Shown here: piece after piece, positions 54,147-62,444 of the stretch
How the letters are laid out: every line of letters begins with the position of its first letter
How positions within the stretch are numbered: position 1 is the stretch's first letter
Source of the DNA: RHLJ01 sp965212165
Lineage (GTDB): Bacteria; Bacteroidota; Rhodothermia; Balneolales; Balneolaceae
Direction of reading: 5' to 3'
DNA: 64,000 bases
NCBI GenBank assembly: GCA_965212165.1
Contig: OZ243096.1
Span: 248,001 to 312,000, forward strand
Translations under genes and position numbers: made by a program
The notes under the pieces: generated by a model
Databases searched by the model: none
Seen by the model: the letters and a program-made list of their open reading frames with translations, nothing else
Told to the model about the DNA's origin: nothing

Positions 54147-56045
54147 GTGACTAAATTAAAAAGGACATTTCCATTATTTTGGAAAGGTGTATCTATACTT
54201 CTGATGTTTGTTGGATTATCACCTTTTATTCAGTCTCAAGAAATTGAGGTAGAATCAAAAAATGAGTCCATTTCAAGAATTACTCAAAGCCTTGAAAATT
54301 CAACTTCAGATACAGTAAGATACCACCTAGAGAAAGAACTATTCTATATTTACATCAATGATGATGCCGATAAAGCTCTAGAAAGTGCCCTAAAATCTCT
54401 GCAGTATGCGCAAATTGCAAATCTAAAAAGAGAAGTCGCTGATAGTTATCTTGATGTGGGCAAGGCATTTGTAAAAAAGGAAGAATTCGAACAAGCTTTC
54501 AACAACTTCTCGCTAGCAATACAATATCTATCCGATAATAATATGAGCGCTAACTCAACCTTGGCAAGATTTAATATTGGAGTTACTTATTTAGAACTAC
54601 ACCTTTTTGAAAGCGCGAAAGATCTTCTAAACTCTACAGAAAGTGAATTCATATCTGATCGTGACAAATCATTAGCAACTTATGAACTAACAAGACTTAG
54701 TTTACTAGAAGGAGATACTACGTTAGCTAAACAGTATTTATCAAAGTTTGAGTCATATATTCCCATTAATGTAGGGCAAATAAATACCGATTATCTATTC
54801 CACTATGCTGTACTTTCAGAATTATATGTCAATATGGGTTACCCCGAAAAAGCCATAAAAATTCTAGACCAATCACTTCCATATTTACAAATACATAACA
54901 GAAGATATTATAATGGAATAGCAAATCTTACTTTAGCAAAAATAGCTAGAACAAACGGTAATTCTGCGCGAGCAATTGAATATGCAAATACTGCATTATC
55001 CATGTTTGAACTACAGCAAGAGAATTTTTATACCTCTAAAACTCTTCTTCTACTTTCAAAATTATATTCCAATACTCAAGATTTTGAACTCGGATATGAT
55101 TATCTGAGACGATATAATATCAAAAGAGACACATTTTTAAATGCGCGCCAATCAGCTGTTCAAAGTAGACTCATTGACCAAATTGATAAGACTCGTTTTG
55201 TTGAATCAAGACTTGAAGAATCCGAAAGGATATTATCACAAGGTAAATACTTTGTCTTCATTTTGGGATTCATGCTTCTTTGTGTAGGAGTATTAGCTTT
55301 AATTGCATTTCGTACTTCCAAAGAAAAAGCTACTTTTGCTGATAAAATCGAAAAAATAAATGCTGATAAAGATCACTTTATTGGTGTAGTATCTCACGAT
55401 CTAAGAAGTCCCTTAAATTCTGTTATGGCTCTATCAAGTATCATGATTGGGGACCCTGAAGACACATCAATTGCAGAAATTCAGGAGTTTAGTTCAATCA
55501 TATTGAACTCAAGTTATCGAATGGAACATCTTATTAATAATATGCTGGATGCAAATAAAATTGAAACTGGGAATACCAAACTTGAACTAAAATCTATCTC
55601 TATAAACAATGCAATTTCTGATATTGTTGATTCTATAGTTTATCTTGGTAATGAAAAAGAAATTCAGACTGAACTATCTATTGATAACGATCTTCCAAAT
55701 ATTTTAGCAGATTATAATGCCGTACAAAGAGTAATAGAAAATCTTATTAGCAACGCTTATAAGTTTTCACCTAAACACAAGACAGTGAAGATTTCAGCTT
55801 CACAAAAAGGGAGTCAAGTTCAAGTATCGATTAAAGATCAAGGCCCTGGAATGTCTGATATTGACAAAACTAAACTCTTTAAAAAATTTGAGAAGCTCTC
55901 TGCAACTCCAACAGGAAACGAAAAATCTACAGGTTTGGGTTTGTTCATTGTTAAGAACCTGATGATAGAGATGAATGGTACCATTTTAGTAGAAAGTGAG
56001 CTAAATAAAGGCACTACGTTTACCGTTCTTTTTAATATTGCATAG
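54147..56045 (+). CDS. TPR-containing sensor histidine kinase
   Basis: 632 residues. Signal peptide (to about residue 30), periplasmic tetratricopeptide repeats (about 55-330), one membrane helix (about 368-388), then HisKA with DHFIGVVSHDLRSPLNSVM (His417) and an HATPase domain (NLISNAYKFSPKHK, DQGPGMS, GLGLFIVKNL). The TPRs probably sense a periplasmic protein. There is no receiver domain and no regulator gene adjacent. The start is GTG 54147 (leader MTKLKRTF). The next gene is rlpA, 60 bases away. Confidence 0.92.
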   Translation: MTKLKRTFPLFWKGVSILLMFVGLSPFIQSQEIEVESKNESISRITQSLENSTSDTVRYHLEKELFYIYINDDADKALESALKSLQYAQIANLKREVADSYLDVGKAFVKKEEFEQAFNNFSLAIQYLSDNNMSANSTLARFNIGVTYLELHLFESAKDLLNSTESEFISDRDKSLATYELTRLSLLEGDTTLAKQYLSKFESYIPINVGQINTDYLFHYAVLSELYVNMGYPEKAIKILDQSLPYLQIHNRRYYNGIANLTLAKIARTNGNSARAIEYANTALSMFELQQENFYTSKTLLLLSKLYSNTQDFELGYDYLRRYNIKRDTFLNARQSAVQSRLIDQIDKTRFVESRLEESERILSQGKYFVFILGFMLLCVGVLALIAFRTSKEKATFADKIEKINADKDHFIGVVSHDLRSPLNSVMALSSIMIGDPEDTSIAEIQEFSSIILNSSYRMEHLINNMLDANKIETGNTKLELKSISINNAISDIVDSIVYLGNEKEIQTELSIDNDLPNILADYNAVQRVIENLISNAYKFSPKHKTVKISASQKGSQVQVSIKDQGPGMSDIDKTKLFKKFEKLSATPTGNEKSTGLGLFIVKNLMIEMNGTILVESELNKGTTFTVLFNIA

Positions 56046-56105
56046 TTTATATTTATCAGGTTTAAAAATATATTTATCCAAGGCAAATTATCATCTACAT
56101 TAACT

Positions 56106-56786
56106 ATGAATCGAATGAAAAATACTGTTCTATTGATGCTTACAGTTGTATTCTTAGCCTCATGCGGGGTATCTAATAGAAGCACATCGAGAGACTTTAA
56201 CTCAAATTCAAATTCCTCCCGATCTACTAATGACATAAGTGCAATTGAATCAGGAGAAGCAAGCTGGTATGGGCCTGATTTCCATGGTAGACTAACTGCT
56301 AATGGTGAAAAATATGATATGGATGGTATGACCGCAGCTCACAGAACATTGCCATTCAATACTCAAGTACTCGTTGAAAACCTGGATAATGGAAAAACTG
56401 TGGAGGTTAGAATTAATGATCGAGGTCCTTTTGCAAAAGATCGAATCATTGATTTATCACGAGGTGCCGCAACAGCAGTTGATATGATTGGCCCAGGTAC
56501 TGCGCGTGTTCGAATATATCTTGTAGGTAATAACGGCAACCTTCCTGATAACCTAAAAGAAGCCAAATATACTGTCCAATTAGGCTCCTATGCTGATCGT
56601 GAATTAGCTGAAAAGAAATCGGATGAAATTAGAAGTAGCTACGTTAAAGAAGTAAAAGTAAATGGAGAGACTTTCTACCGTGTATATTTTGGTGATTTTT
56701 ATAATCCCGCTATTGCACTTGAGGCTCAAAATAGACTCAAAGGTTTAGGTCATGAAGGTTTCGTAAAGCAAGTTGATCACGAATAA
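56106..56786 (+). CDS. rlpA: RlpA-like lytic transglycosylase lipoprotein with SPOR domain
   Basis: 226 residues. A lipobox VVFLASCG (Cys near residue 20) makes it a lipoprotein. The double-psi barrel domain has EASWYGPDFHGRLTANGE, TAAHRTLPFNTQVLV, VRINDRGPF and RIIDLSRGAA with the catalytic Asp. The C-terminal SPOR domain (about 155-226: YTVQLGSYADRELAEKKS) binds denuded peptidoglycan at the septum. It cuts naked glycan strands during cell separation. ATG 56106; ATG at codon 5 is an alternative. Confidence 0.93.
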   Translation: MNRMKNTVLLMLTVVFLASCGVSNRSTSRDFNSNSNSSRSTNDISAIESGEASWYGPDFHGRLTANGEKYDMDGMTAAHRTLPFNTQVLVENLDNGKTVEVRINDRGPFAKDRIIDLSRGAATAVDMIGPGTARVRIYLVGNNGNLPDNLKEAKYTVQLGSYADRELAEKKSDEIRSSYVKEVKVNGETFYRVYFGDFYNPAIALEAQNRLKGLGHEGFVKQVDHE

Positions 56787-56853
56787 TTTTATTTCAAGGG
56801 ATTGATACTGTTTCAATTTGGGTTAGTGCCTTGAATACAAGAAACAGATATAC

Positions 56854-58332
56854 ATGAAAAAGAAGATTATAATTATAGGAAGTGGTTTTGGTGGTTTAGG
56901 TGCTGCTTCACGATTGCTTTCAGCTGGTCACGATGTAACCATTATTGAAAAGAGAGATAAACTAGGTGGTCGTGCTTATGTTTATGAAAAAAATGGCTTC
57001 AAATTTGATGGAGGTCCGACAGTAATTACTGCTCCATTTATGTTTGATGATATTTGGGAAGCAGCTGGTAAAAAAAGATCTGATTATGTAGAGTTTGTTC
57101 CATGTGATCCCTTCTATCGTATTTTTGATCATAATAAAGAAGTATTCAATTACAATAATGATCATGAGTTTACGATCAAGGAAATTGAAAAACGGAATCC
57201 TTCTGATGTAAAAGGATATGAGAAATTTCTAGGTACAACAAAAGCCATCTTTGATAAAGGTTTCACCGAATTAGCGGATAAGCCTTTCCTAAAATTCACA
57301 GATATGTTAAAGGTTGCTCCAGACCTTATCAAACTGCAATCTTACAAAAATGTATATAAGTACGTTTCTCAGTTTATAAAAGATGATTTCCTTCGCCAGT
57401 GTTTCTCTTTTCACCCATTATTAGTTGGTGGTAATCCATTTGATACTACTTCCATTTATGCAATGATTCACTATTTAGAACGTGAATGGGGTGTTCACTA
57501 TGCAATGGGTGGCACAGGAGCTATTGTTAACGCTTTCGAAAAATTGATTACTGAACAAGGTGGTACATATCATCTAGAAACAGAAGTTGATAAAATTCTT
57601 GTAAAAAACGGAAAGGCAGTTGGTGTTCAACTCAAAAATGGTGAAAAACTTGATGCCGATATCGTAGTATCCAACGCTGATGTTGGATTCACCTATAAGA
57701 ATATGATTAAGTCTGAACATCGCAAAAAGTACACCGATCGAAAAATTGATCGTACAAAATATAGTATGTCGCTTTTTGTAATTTATTTTGGGACTAAAAA
57801 ACGTTATTTGGATTCAGGACTAGCTCATCACAATATTATTCTTGGTAAAAGGTATAAAGGCTTACTTGACGATATTTTCCATAAAAAACACGTCGCAGAT
57901 GATTTTTCTCTATATCTGCATATGCCTACAATTACCGACTCTAGTATAGCGCCGGAAGGTCATGAAGGGTTTTATGTACTTTCTCCTGTTCCACATTTAG
58001 ATAGTGGTACTGATTGGAACGAATTTGCTCCAAAATATCGAGATGCTATCATGAATTTCTTAGAAGAAAACTATCTCCCTGATCTTCAAGAAAATCTAGT
58101 TGCTGAGCATTATATAGATCCTCTTCATTTTCAAGAGGTTCTAAATAGTCATAAAGGGTCAGCATTTTCTGTTGAACCTATTTTGACACAATCAGCTTGG
58201 TTCCGACCTCACAATAAATCCGAAGATGTAGATAATCTTTATTTTGTTGGGGCTGGTACTCATCCTGGTGCCGGTTTACCTGGAGTACTTTCATCTAGTA
58301 TTATTGCCGAGAATTTAATTGGGAAGGCTTAA
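56854..58332 (+). CDS. Phytoene desaturase-like carotenoid enzyme (CrtI family)
   Basis: 492 residues. FAD-binding IIGSGFGGLGAASRLL at the N-terminus with KLGGRAY and DGGPTVIT, and the C-terminal GAGTHPGAGLPGVLSSSIIAENL are typical of CrtI/CrtN desaturases. It introduces double bonds into phytoene or a related carotenoid, giving pigment; exact product (lycopene, zeta-carotene or a C30 carotenoid) not decidable. No crtB (phytoene synthase) or crtY is adjacent, so the rest of the pathway lies elsewhere. Own upstream gap of 67 bases; ATG 56854. Confidence 0.9.
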   Translation: MKKKIIIIGSGFGGLGAASRLLSAGHDVTIIEKRDKLGGRAYVYEKNGFKFDGGPTVITAPFMFDDIWEAAGKKRSDYVEFVPCDPFYRIFDHNKEVFNYNNDHEFTIKEIEKRNPSDVKGYEKFLGTTKAIFDKGFTELADKPFLKFTDMLKVAPDLIKLQSYKNVYKYVSQFIKDDFLRQCFSFHPLLVGGNPFDTTSIYAMIHYLEREWGVHYAMGGTGAIVNAFEKLITEQGGTYHLETEVDKILVKNGKAVGVQLKNGEKLDADIVVSNADVGFTYKNMIKSEHRKKYTDRKIDRTKYSMSLFVIYFGTKKRYLDSGLAHHNIILGKRYKGLLDDIFHKKHVADDFSLYLHMPTITDSSIAPEGHEGFYVLSPVPHLDSGTDWNEFAPKYRDAIMNFLEENYLPDLQENLVAEHYIDPLHFQEVLNSHKGSAFSVEPILTQSAWFRPHNKSEDVDNLYFVGAGTHPGAGLPGVLSSSIIAENLIGKA

Positions 58333-58392
58333 AAATTACTATTTGAAAACAAAGAAATTCTGTTGAACATTGACAATTAATTTAATTTAGAG

Positions 58393-59550
58393 ATGTATTT
58401 CAGTTTCGGCCTTAAGAGTGTTGTTCTACTATTCTTTTTTATACAAGGTCTGATTTTTTCATTTCTTTTATATACAAAAGGGAATCAACAAGGAAGCAAA
58501 GCGGCAAAGTGGTTAAGCGCTTTTATTCTTCTTTGCACCTTCTATATCGCCCCCTGGATGTTTGGCCATGCTGGTTGGTATGGGCAAGATGGTTATAGAG
58601 AGTTTTTATTTTTTATGCCTTTTCAGCAATTTTTTTTGATGGGGCCATTAATTCTATTCTATACACGAAGTCTAATATTTCAGGATCGTGAATTTAAAAA
58701 ACCTGACTTACTTCACTTCATCCCAGCATTAATTTATCTGATTTATTGCATAATAATATTTATTACAGATGTTATAATATTAGATGAGTTTTATTTTTAT
58801 GCAGATGGTAGAGACAAAGACTTAAATCCTCTATATCAAATTTCTGGTTTATTATACCTCGCTGTATATGTGATTCTCAGTATAAAAATCTATAACATAT
58901 ATAAGGCTAGAATCTATGATCAGTATAGTTTTGCTGAGTCTATTGTTTTTACGTGGCTTAAAAAATTTCTCATTTCATTACTTATCATATTAGCAGTTAG
59001 AATTCTATTCTTCATCTTCTATCCTGATTGGGGTGATTTTGGAGAGAAGTTTTGGTACTACGTCATTTTTGCTATTCTAGCATACTATATTGGACTAACA
59101 GGATATACTAATTTAGTGGAGTTGAATGTCCCATTAGCAACAATTGGATTAAAATATCCTGATTCTAATGTTGATAGTATTAAAGGAAGTCAAATTACTA
59201 CAATTGAAAATCTAGATAGCTTGAAGTTGGATTTAGAGAAACTCATTACAAGAAATAAACTTTACAAAAACCCGACCCTTACTTTAAATGACATCGCTAC
59301 AGAAATGGACTTAGGTTCAAAAGTAGTTTCAGCTGTTATAAATCAGGGATTCAATCAAAACTTCAATGATTTAATAAATAAATATCGAGTTGATGATGTA
59401 ATTAACAAGTTCAAAAGTGGTGAACAGTCTAAATACACATTACTTAGTATTGCACTCGATAGTGGTTTTAATTCGAAAGCTACATTTAACCGGGCTTTTA
59501 AAAAGAATACATCAAAAACACCTCTTCAGTATTTAAAAACATTGAATTAA
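58393..59550 (+). CDS. Membrane-anchored AraC-family regulator
   Basis: 385 residues. About seven hydrophobic segments in residues 5-240, then a cytoplasmic AraC-type helix-turn-helix pair in residues about 285-385 (TLNDIATEMDLGSKVVSAVIN, then LLSIALDSGFNSKATFNRAFKK and the end TPLQYLKTLN). This 7TM-AraC layout is common in Bacteroidota; the membrane part is thought to receive a signal directly. A perfect 18-base palindrome lies 7 bases after its stop and 57 bases before the serine-hydrolase gene, which it may control. Confidence 0.88.
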   Translation: MYFSFGLKSVVLLFFFIQGLIFSFLLYTKGNQQGSKAAKWLSAFILLCTFYIAPWMFGHAGWYGQDGYREFLFFMPFQQFFLMGPLILFYTRSLIFQDREFKKPDLLHFIPALIYLIYCIIIFITDVIILDEFYFYADGRDKDLNPLYQISGLLYLAVYVILSIKIYNIYKARIYDQYSFAESIVFTWLKKFLISLLIILAVRILFFIFYPDWGDFGEKFWYYVIFAILAYYIGLTGYTNLVELNVPLATIGLKYPDSNVDSIKGSQITTIENLDSLKLDLEKLITRNKLYKNPTLTLNDIATEMDLGSKVVSAVINQGFNQNFNDLINKYRVDDVINKFKSGEQSKYTLLSIALDSGFNSKATFNRAFKKNTSKTPLQYLKTLN

Positions 59551-59556
59551 ATTAGT

Positions 59557-59574
59557 TTCAAATCATGATTTGAA
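59557..59574. promoter_or_regulatory. Perfect 18-base palindrome between the AraC regulator and the serine hydrolase
   Basis: TTCAAATCATGATTTGAA is identical to its own reverse complement. The spot, between a regulator gene and the next gene, suggests an operator. It could instead form a weak hairpin at the end of the AraC transcript; no T-run follows. Confidence 0.35.
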
Positions 59575-59630
59575 GCTCTTTGAGTAATTAAAAGTACGAT
59601 TATAGGAAAAATTTTAACTATTCGATTACA

Positions 59631-61277
59631 ATGAAAAGAAACTACCTAAGCTTTTTTACTCTTACTTTTTTTCACTTTCTATTCTCATGTACTACTGAAA
59701 CAATTAATTTAACGAATGATGAAATCTCGGCAATTGATTCTGTTCTGTATAAAGATGTACCCGTTGGCGCCCCTGGTTTAGCAATAGGAATAGTTCAGGA
59801 TGGACAGGTGATTTATGAAAAATATGCTGGTTATGCAAACCTAACAGACAGCACCTTGTTAAATCAAAATTCAAGGTTCAATATTGCGTCAAATGGAAAA
59901 CAATTTACTGCTTTTACTGTTCTCACATTGCTGGAACAAGGTAAATTAGACTTAGATGATAATATTCAGAATTATTTACCGGAAATATATTCTGATAAAT
60001 TGTTCACTATAACTATTAGAGATCTTATCAATCATACCAGCGGCATTCGTGATGTCTATGATCTTTGGGCATTACAAGGTAAAGTATGGTGGGAAGTAAC
60101 TAGTAGTAATGCTGATGTAATAGAATTGCTAAGTCGCCAACAAGATCTAAATTTTGAGCCAGGAACAGAATATTCATACTCGAACTCAAATTATATACTA
60201 TTAACTGAGATAGTTGCACGAGTTACTGGAAAGAGTTTTAGAACTTATTCTGATGAATTATTTAATGACTTAGGTATGGTAAATACCTCATTTGAGTCAG
60301 ACCATAAAGATATAAGAGGTGAAATTGCTGAACCTTACTTTAACTTTGATTCTTGGTTTAATTATGATTGGATTACTGATGTACATGGAGACGGGGCATT
60401 ATTTTCTACCCTACCGGATCAGTTGAAGTGGGAAAGCATAATTCAGACAAATAAATCTTATCCATTATCTGCCGATTTGATAGAAATAAGTCAGAAACCT
60501 ATACAATTGTCTGAGTTTCCAAATTACGGTTATGGATTGGAATTCGGTGAGTATAATGGCCATGAAATTCACTTTCATTTAGGAGCAACCGGTGCTTTGA
60601 AAGCAGTCACCTATCGCTTTCCTAAAATGAATCTCTCCATTGTCGTATTAACGAATAGTGGAAAAGTAGGCCCGGAACAAACAACCAAAGCAGTTGCTGA
60701 TATTATCTTGGGTATAGAGAATATTGAAAAGCCTTATTTAACAGCTCCTGCAAAAGTAGGTGATCGAGTTGAGTTATCAGATATCACAGGAACTTATCAG
60801 TATGGTACTGACGGTGGAATCTGGAAGTTCGAAGAACGTGAAGGTGAGTTATTCTTACTTAGAGAAGGTAGAAATGATACAAAGCTAATTAGAGAAAGTG
60901 ATAATGTATTTCAGCAGTGGAATGATGCTCCATTTAAGCAGGAGTTCACACTGAATGAAGATGACGATATGCAAGTAACCGCCTATTATCATGAACCTGC
61001 TCCATTTACTTTAACTCGTATCAATTCAGACTTCACCGGTTATGATTTTGAATCATTATCCGGTTCATATCATAATGAAGAAACAGGAGTAGGTTTAACA
61101 CTCAATTACTTGAGTGATAAATCCTATGAATTTCTTCTGAGAGAGGAACAGTATCAGACTGAGATTCTTAAACCAGATTATTTTAGAGTGGCTGGTTTTA
61201 CCATCATTTATGAAGAAGGAGATATTCTGCTTAACGGTAATAGAAATTCAAATGTGAGGTTTAGAAAGAGTCGATGA
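59631..61277 (+). CDS. Lipoprotein serine hydrolase (beta-lactamase fold) with C-terminal extension
   Basis: 548 residues. A lipobox in HFLFSCTTE (Cys near residue 20) suggests membrane anchoring. The SxxK motif is SNGK (about residue 87), the YxN motif is YSYSNSNY, and the third is HLGATG. Residues about 380-548 form a beta-rich C-terminal part seen in PBP4*/EstB-type hydrolases. The substrate is unknown. 80 bases downstream of the AraC regulator, so possibly its target. Not a true beta-lactamase by these motifs alone. Confidence 0.85.
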   Translation: MKRNYLSFFTLTFFHFLFSCTTETINLTNDEISAIDSVLYKDVPVGAPGLAIGIVQDGQVIYEKYAGYANLTDSTLLNQNSRFNIASNGKQFTAFTVLTLLEQGKLDLDDNIQNYLPEIYSDKLFTITIRDLINHTSGIRDVYDLWALQGKVWWEVTSSNADVIELLSRQQDLNFEPGTEYSYSNSNYILLTEIVARVTGKSFRTYSDELFNDLGMVNTSFESDHKDIRGEIAEPYFNFDSWFNYDWITDVHGDGALFSTLPDQLKWESIIQTNKSYPLSADLIEISQKPIQLSEFPNYGYGLEFGEYNGHEIHFHLGATGALKAVTYRFPKMNLSIVVLTNSGKVGPEQTTKAVADIILGIENIEKPYLTAPAKVGDRVELSDITGTYQYGTDGGIWKFEEREGELFLLREGRNDTKLIRESDNVFQQWNDAPFKQEFTLNEDDDMQVTAYYHEPAPFTLTRINSDFTGYDFESLSGSYHNEETGVGLTLNYLSDKSYEFLLREEQYQTEILKPDYFRVAGFTIIYEEGDILLNGNRNSNVRFRKSR

Positions 61278-61345
61278 TGCTCTTTTGAAATTATCAATAC
61301 ATCTTTGAAATGTTAAACCAGGCTAACTAAAAATGGGCGCCAAAA

Positions 61346-61364
61346 TTATCACCATAGGTGATAA
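61346..61364. repeat. Perfect 8-3-8 inverted repeat in the nitrilase leader region
   Basis: TTATCACC-ATA-GGTGATAA, 149 bases upstream of the nitrilase ATG. It falls within a 21-codon reading frame (61333-61398) that has no ribosome-binding site. Either an operator or a hairpin that ends the preceding transcript; no T-run follows on the plus strand. Confidence 0.4.
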
Positions 61365-61467
61365 AAAGGATATTCTCATAAGTAGTGGGCGAATATGAAT
61401 GTTCGATTTATCAATGAATAGCCAAGAAAAACCCAGTTTTAAATAAATCTATTTGTTTGGCTTATTA

Positions 61468-61495
61468 AGAAACCACCCTTGTTTATTTGGTTTCT
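61468..61495 (+). promoter_or_regulatory. Stem-loop just before the nitrilase ribosome-binding site
   Basis: AGAAACCA and TGGTTTCT (8 bp, 12-base loop), followed by AGAGAGAG and the ATG 17 bases after the stem. It could affect translation of the nitrilase gene; no known riboswitch is recognised. Confidence 0.35.
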
Positions 61496-61512
61496 AAGAG
61501 AGAGATTCTTTT

Positions 61513-62436
61513 ATGAAAGTAAAAGCTTGTCTCATTCAAGATTCTCCTATCTTCTTTAATAAGGAGAAAACTCTTCAAAAAATTGAGTCTGTCGTCAATA
61601 AATACGCGGCAGAAGGTTGTGAGCTTATTGTATTCCCAGAATCTTTTGTTCCTGGATATCCTCGAGGATTTTCATTTGGGGCAAAGGTTGGATATAGAAC
61701 TGATGAAGGAAGAAAACTTTATTCTGTTTATCATTCTAATAGTTTTGATTTAGAGAGTGAGGATTTATCACGTATTGAAAGACTCTCCAAATTATCCGGA
61801 GCATATATTATTTTAGGTATAACTGAAAAGCAATCATCAAATGGAAGCTTATACTGCTCAATGGTATACATCTCTCCTATAAATGGACTGCTTGGTGTTC
61901 ATCGAAAAATAAAACCCACTGGAACAGAACGTACGATTTGGGCAGAAGCTGGTGGAGAATCACTAATTACTTTTGACACGAAAATTGGGAAGCTTGGTGG
62001 TTTAATTTGCTGGGAAAATTATATGCCACTTGCTCGAATGGCAATGTATCAGCAGGGAATTGAAATATACATTGCTCCTACGGCAGATTCACGCGAAGAA
62101 TGGACAACAACAATGAAGCAAATTGCATTGGAAGGACGATGTTTTGTTTTAGGTTGCAACCAATACTTCACAAAGTCAATGTATCCTCCAGAATATCAGC
62201 ATTTGGTAGAAAATGAACCCGAAGAAATCTGTAGTGGAGGAAGTGTTATAGTGTCCCCTCAAGGAAAAATTATTGAAGGACCTATATTTGGAAATGCGGG
62301 AGCTCTAATCGCTGAACTTGATCTAAATGAGGTAGTTCAAGCCAAACTCGATTTTGATGTTAATGGTCATTATTCAAGACAAGATATATTTCAATTTAAA
62401 GTGCTAAATCAACCCAAAATTAAAAAAGAAAAATAA
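61513..62436 (+). CDS. Nitrilase-family carbon-nitrogen hydrolase
   Basis: 307 residues, cytoplasmic. The catalytic triad is complete: Glu43 (FPESFVPGYPRG), Lys134 (HRKIKPTGTERTIW) and Cys166 (LICWENYMPLAR). The PGYPRG and KPTGTER segments and REEWTTTMKQIALEGRCFVL place it with true nitrilases rather than amidases, so it converts an aliphatic or aryl nitrile to the acid and ammonia. It would supply nitrogen, or detoxify. ATG 61513 follows a purine-rich run; ggt begins 8 bases after its stop. Confidence 0.9.
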   Translation: MKVKACLIQDSPIFFNKEKTLQKIESVVNKYAAEGCELIVFPESFVPGYPRGFSFGAKVGYRTDEGRKLYSVYHSNSFDLESEDLSRIERLSKLSGAYIILGITEKQSSNGSLYCSMVYISPINGLLGVHRKIKPTGTERTIWAEAGGESLITFDTKIGKLGGLICWENYMPLARMAMYQQGIEIYIAPTADSREEWTTTMKQIALEGRCFVLGCNQYFTKSMYPPEYQHLVENEPEEICSGGSVIVSPQGKIIEGPIFGNAGALIAELDLNEVVQAKLDFDVNGHYSRQDIFQFKVLNQPKIKKEK

Positions 62437-62444
62437 GTTCGTAC

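Noticed and set aside
61333..61398. 21-codon reading frame upstream of the nitrilase gene
   Set aside because: No Shine-Dalgarno site and it contains the perfect inverted repeat, so a regulatory role of the DNA or RNA is more likely than a peptide; kept only as part of the leader finding.
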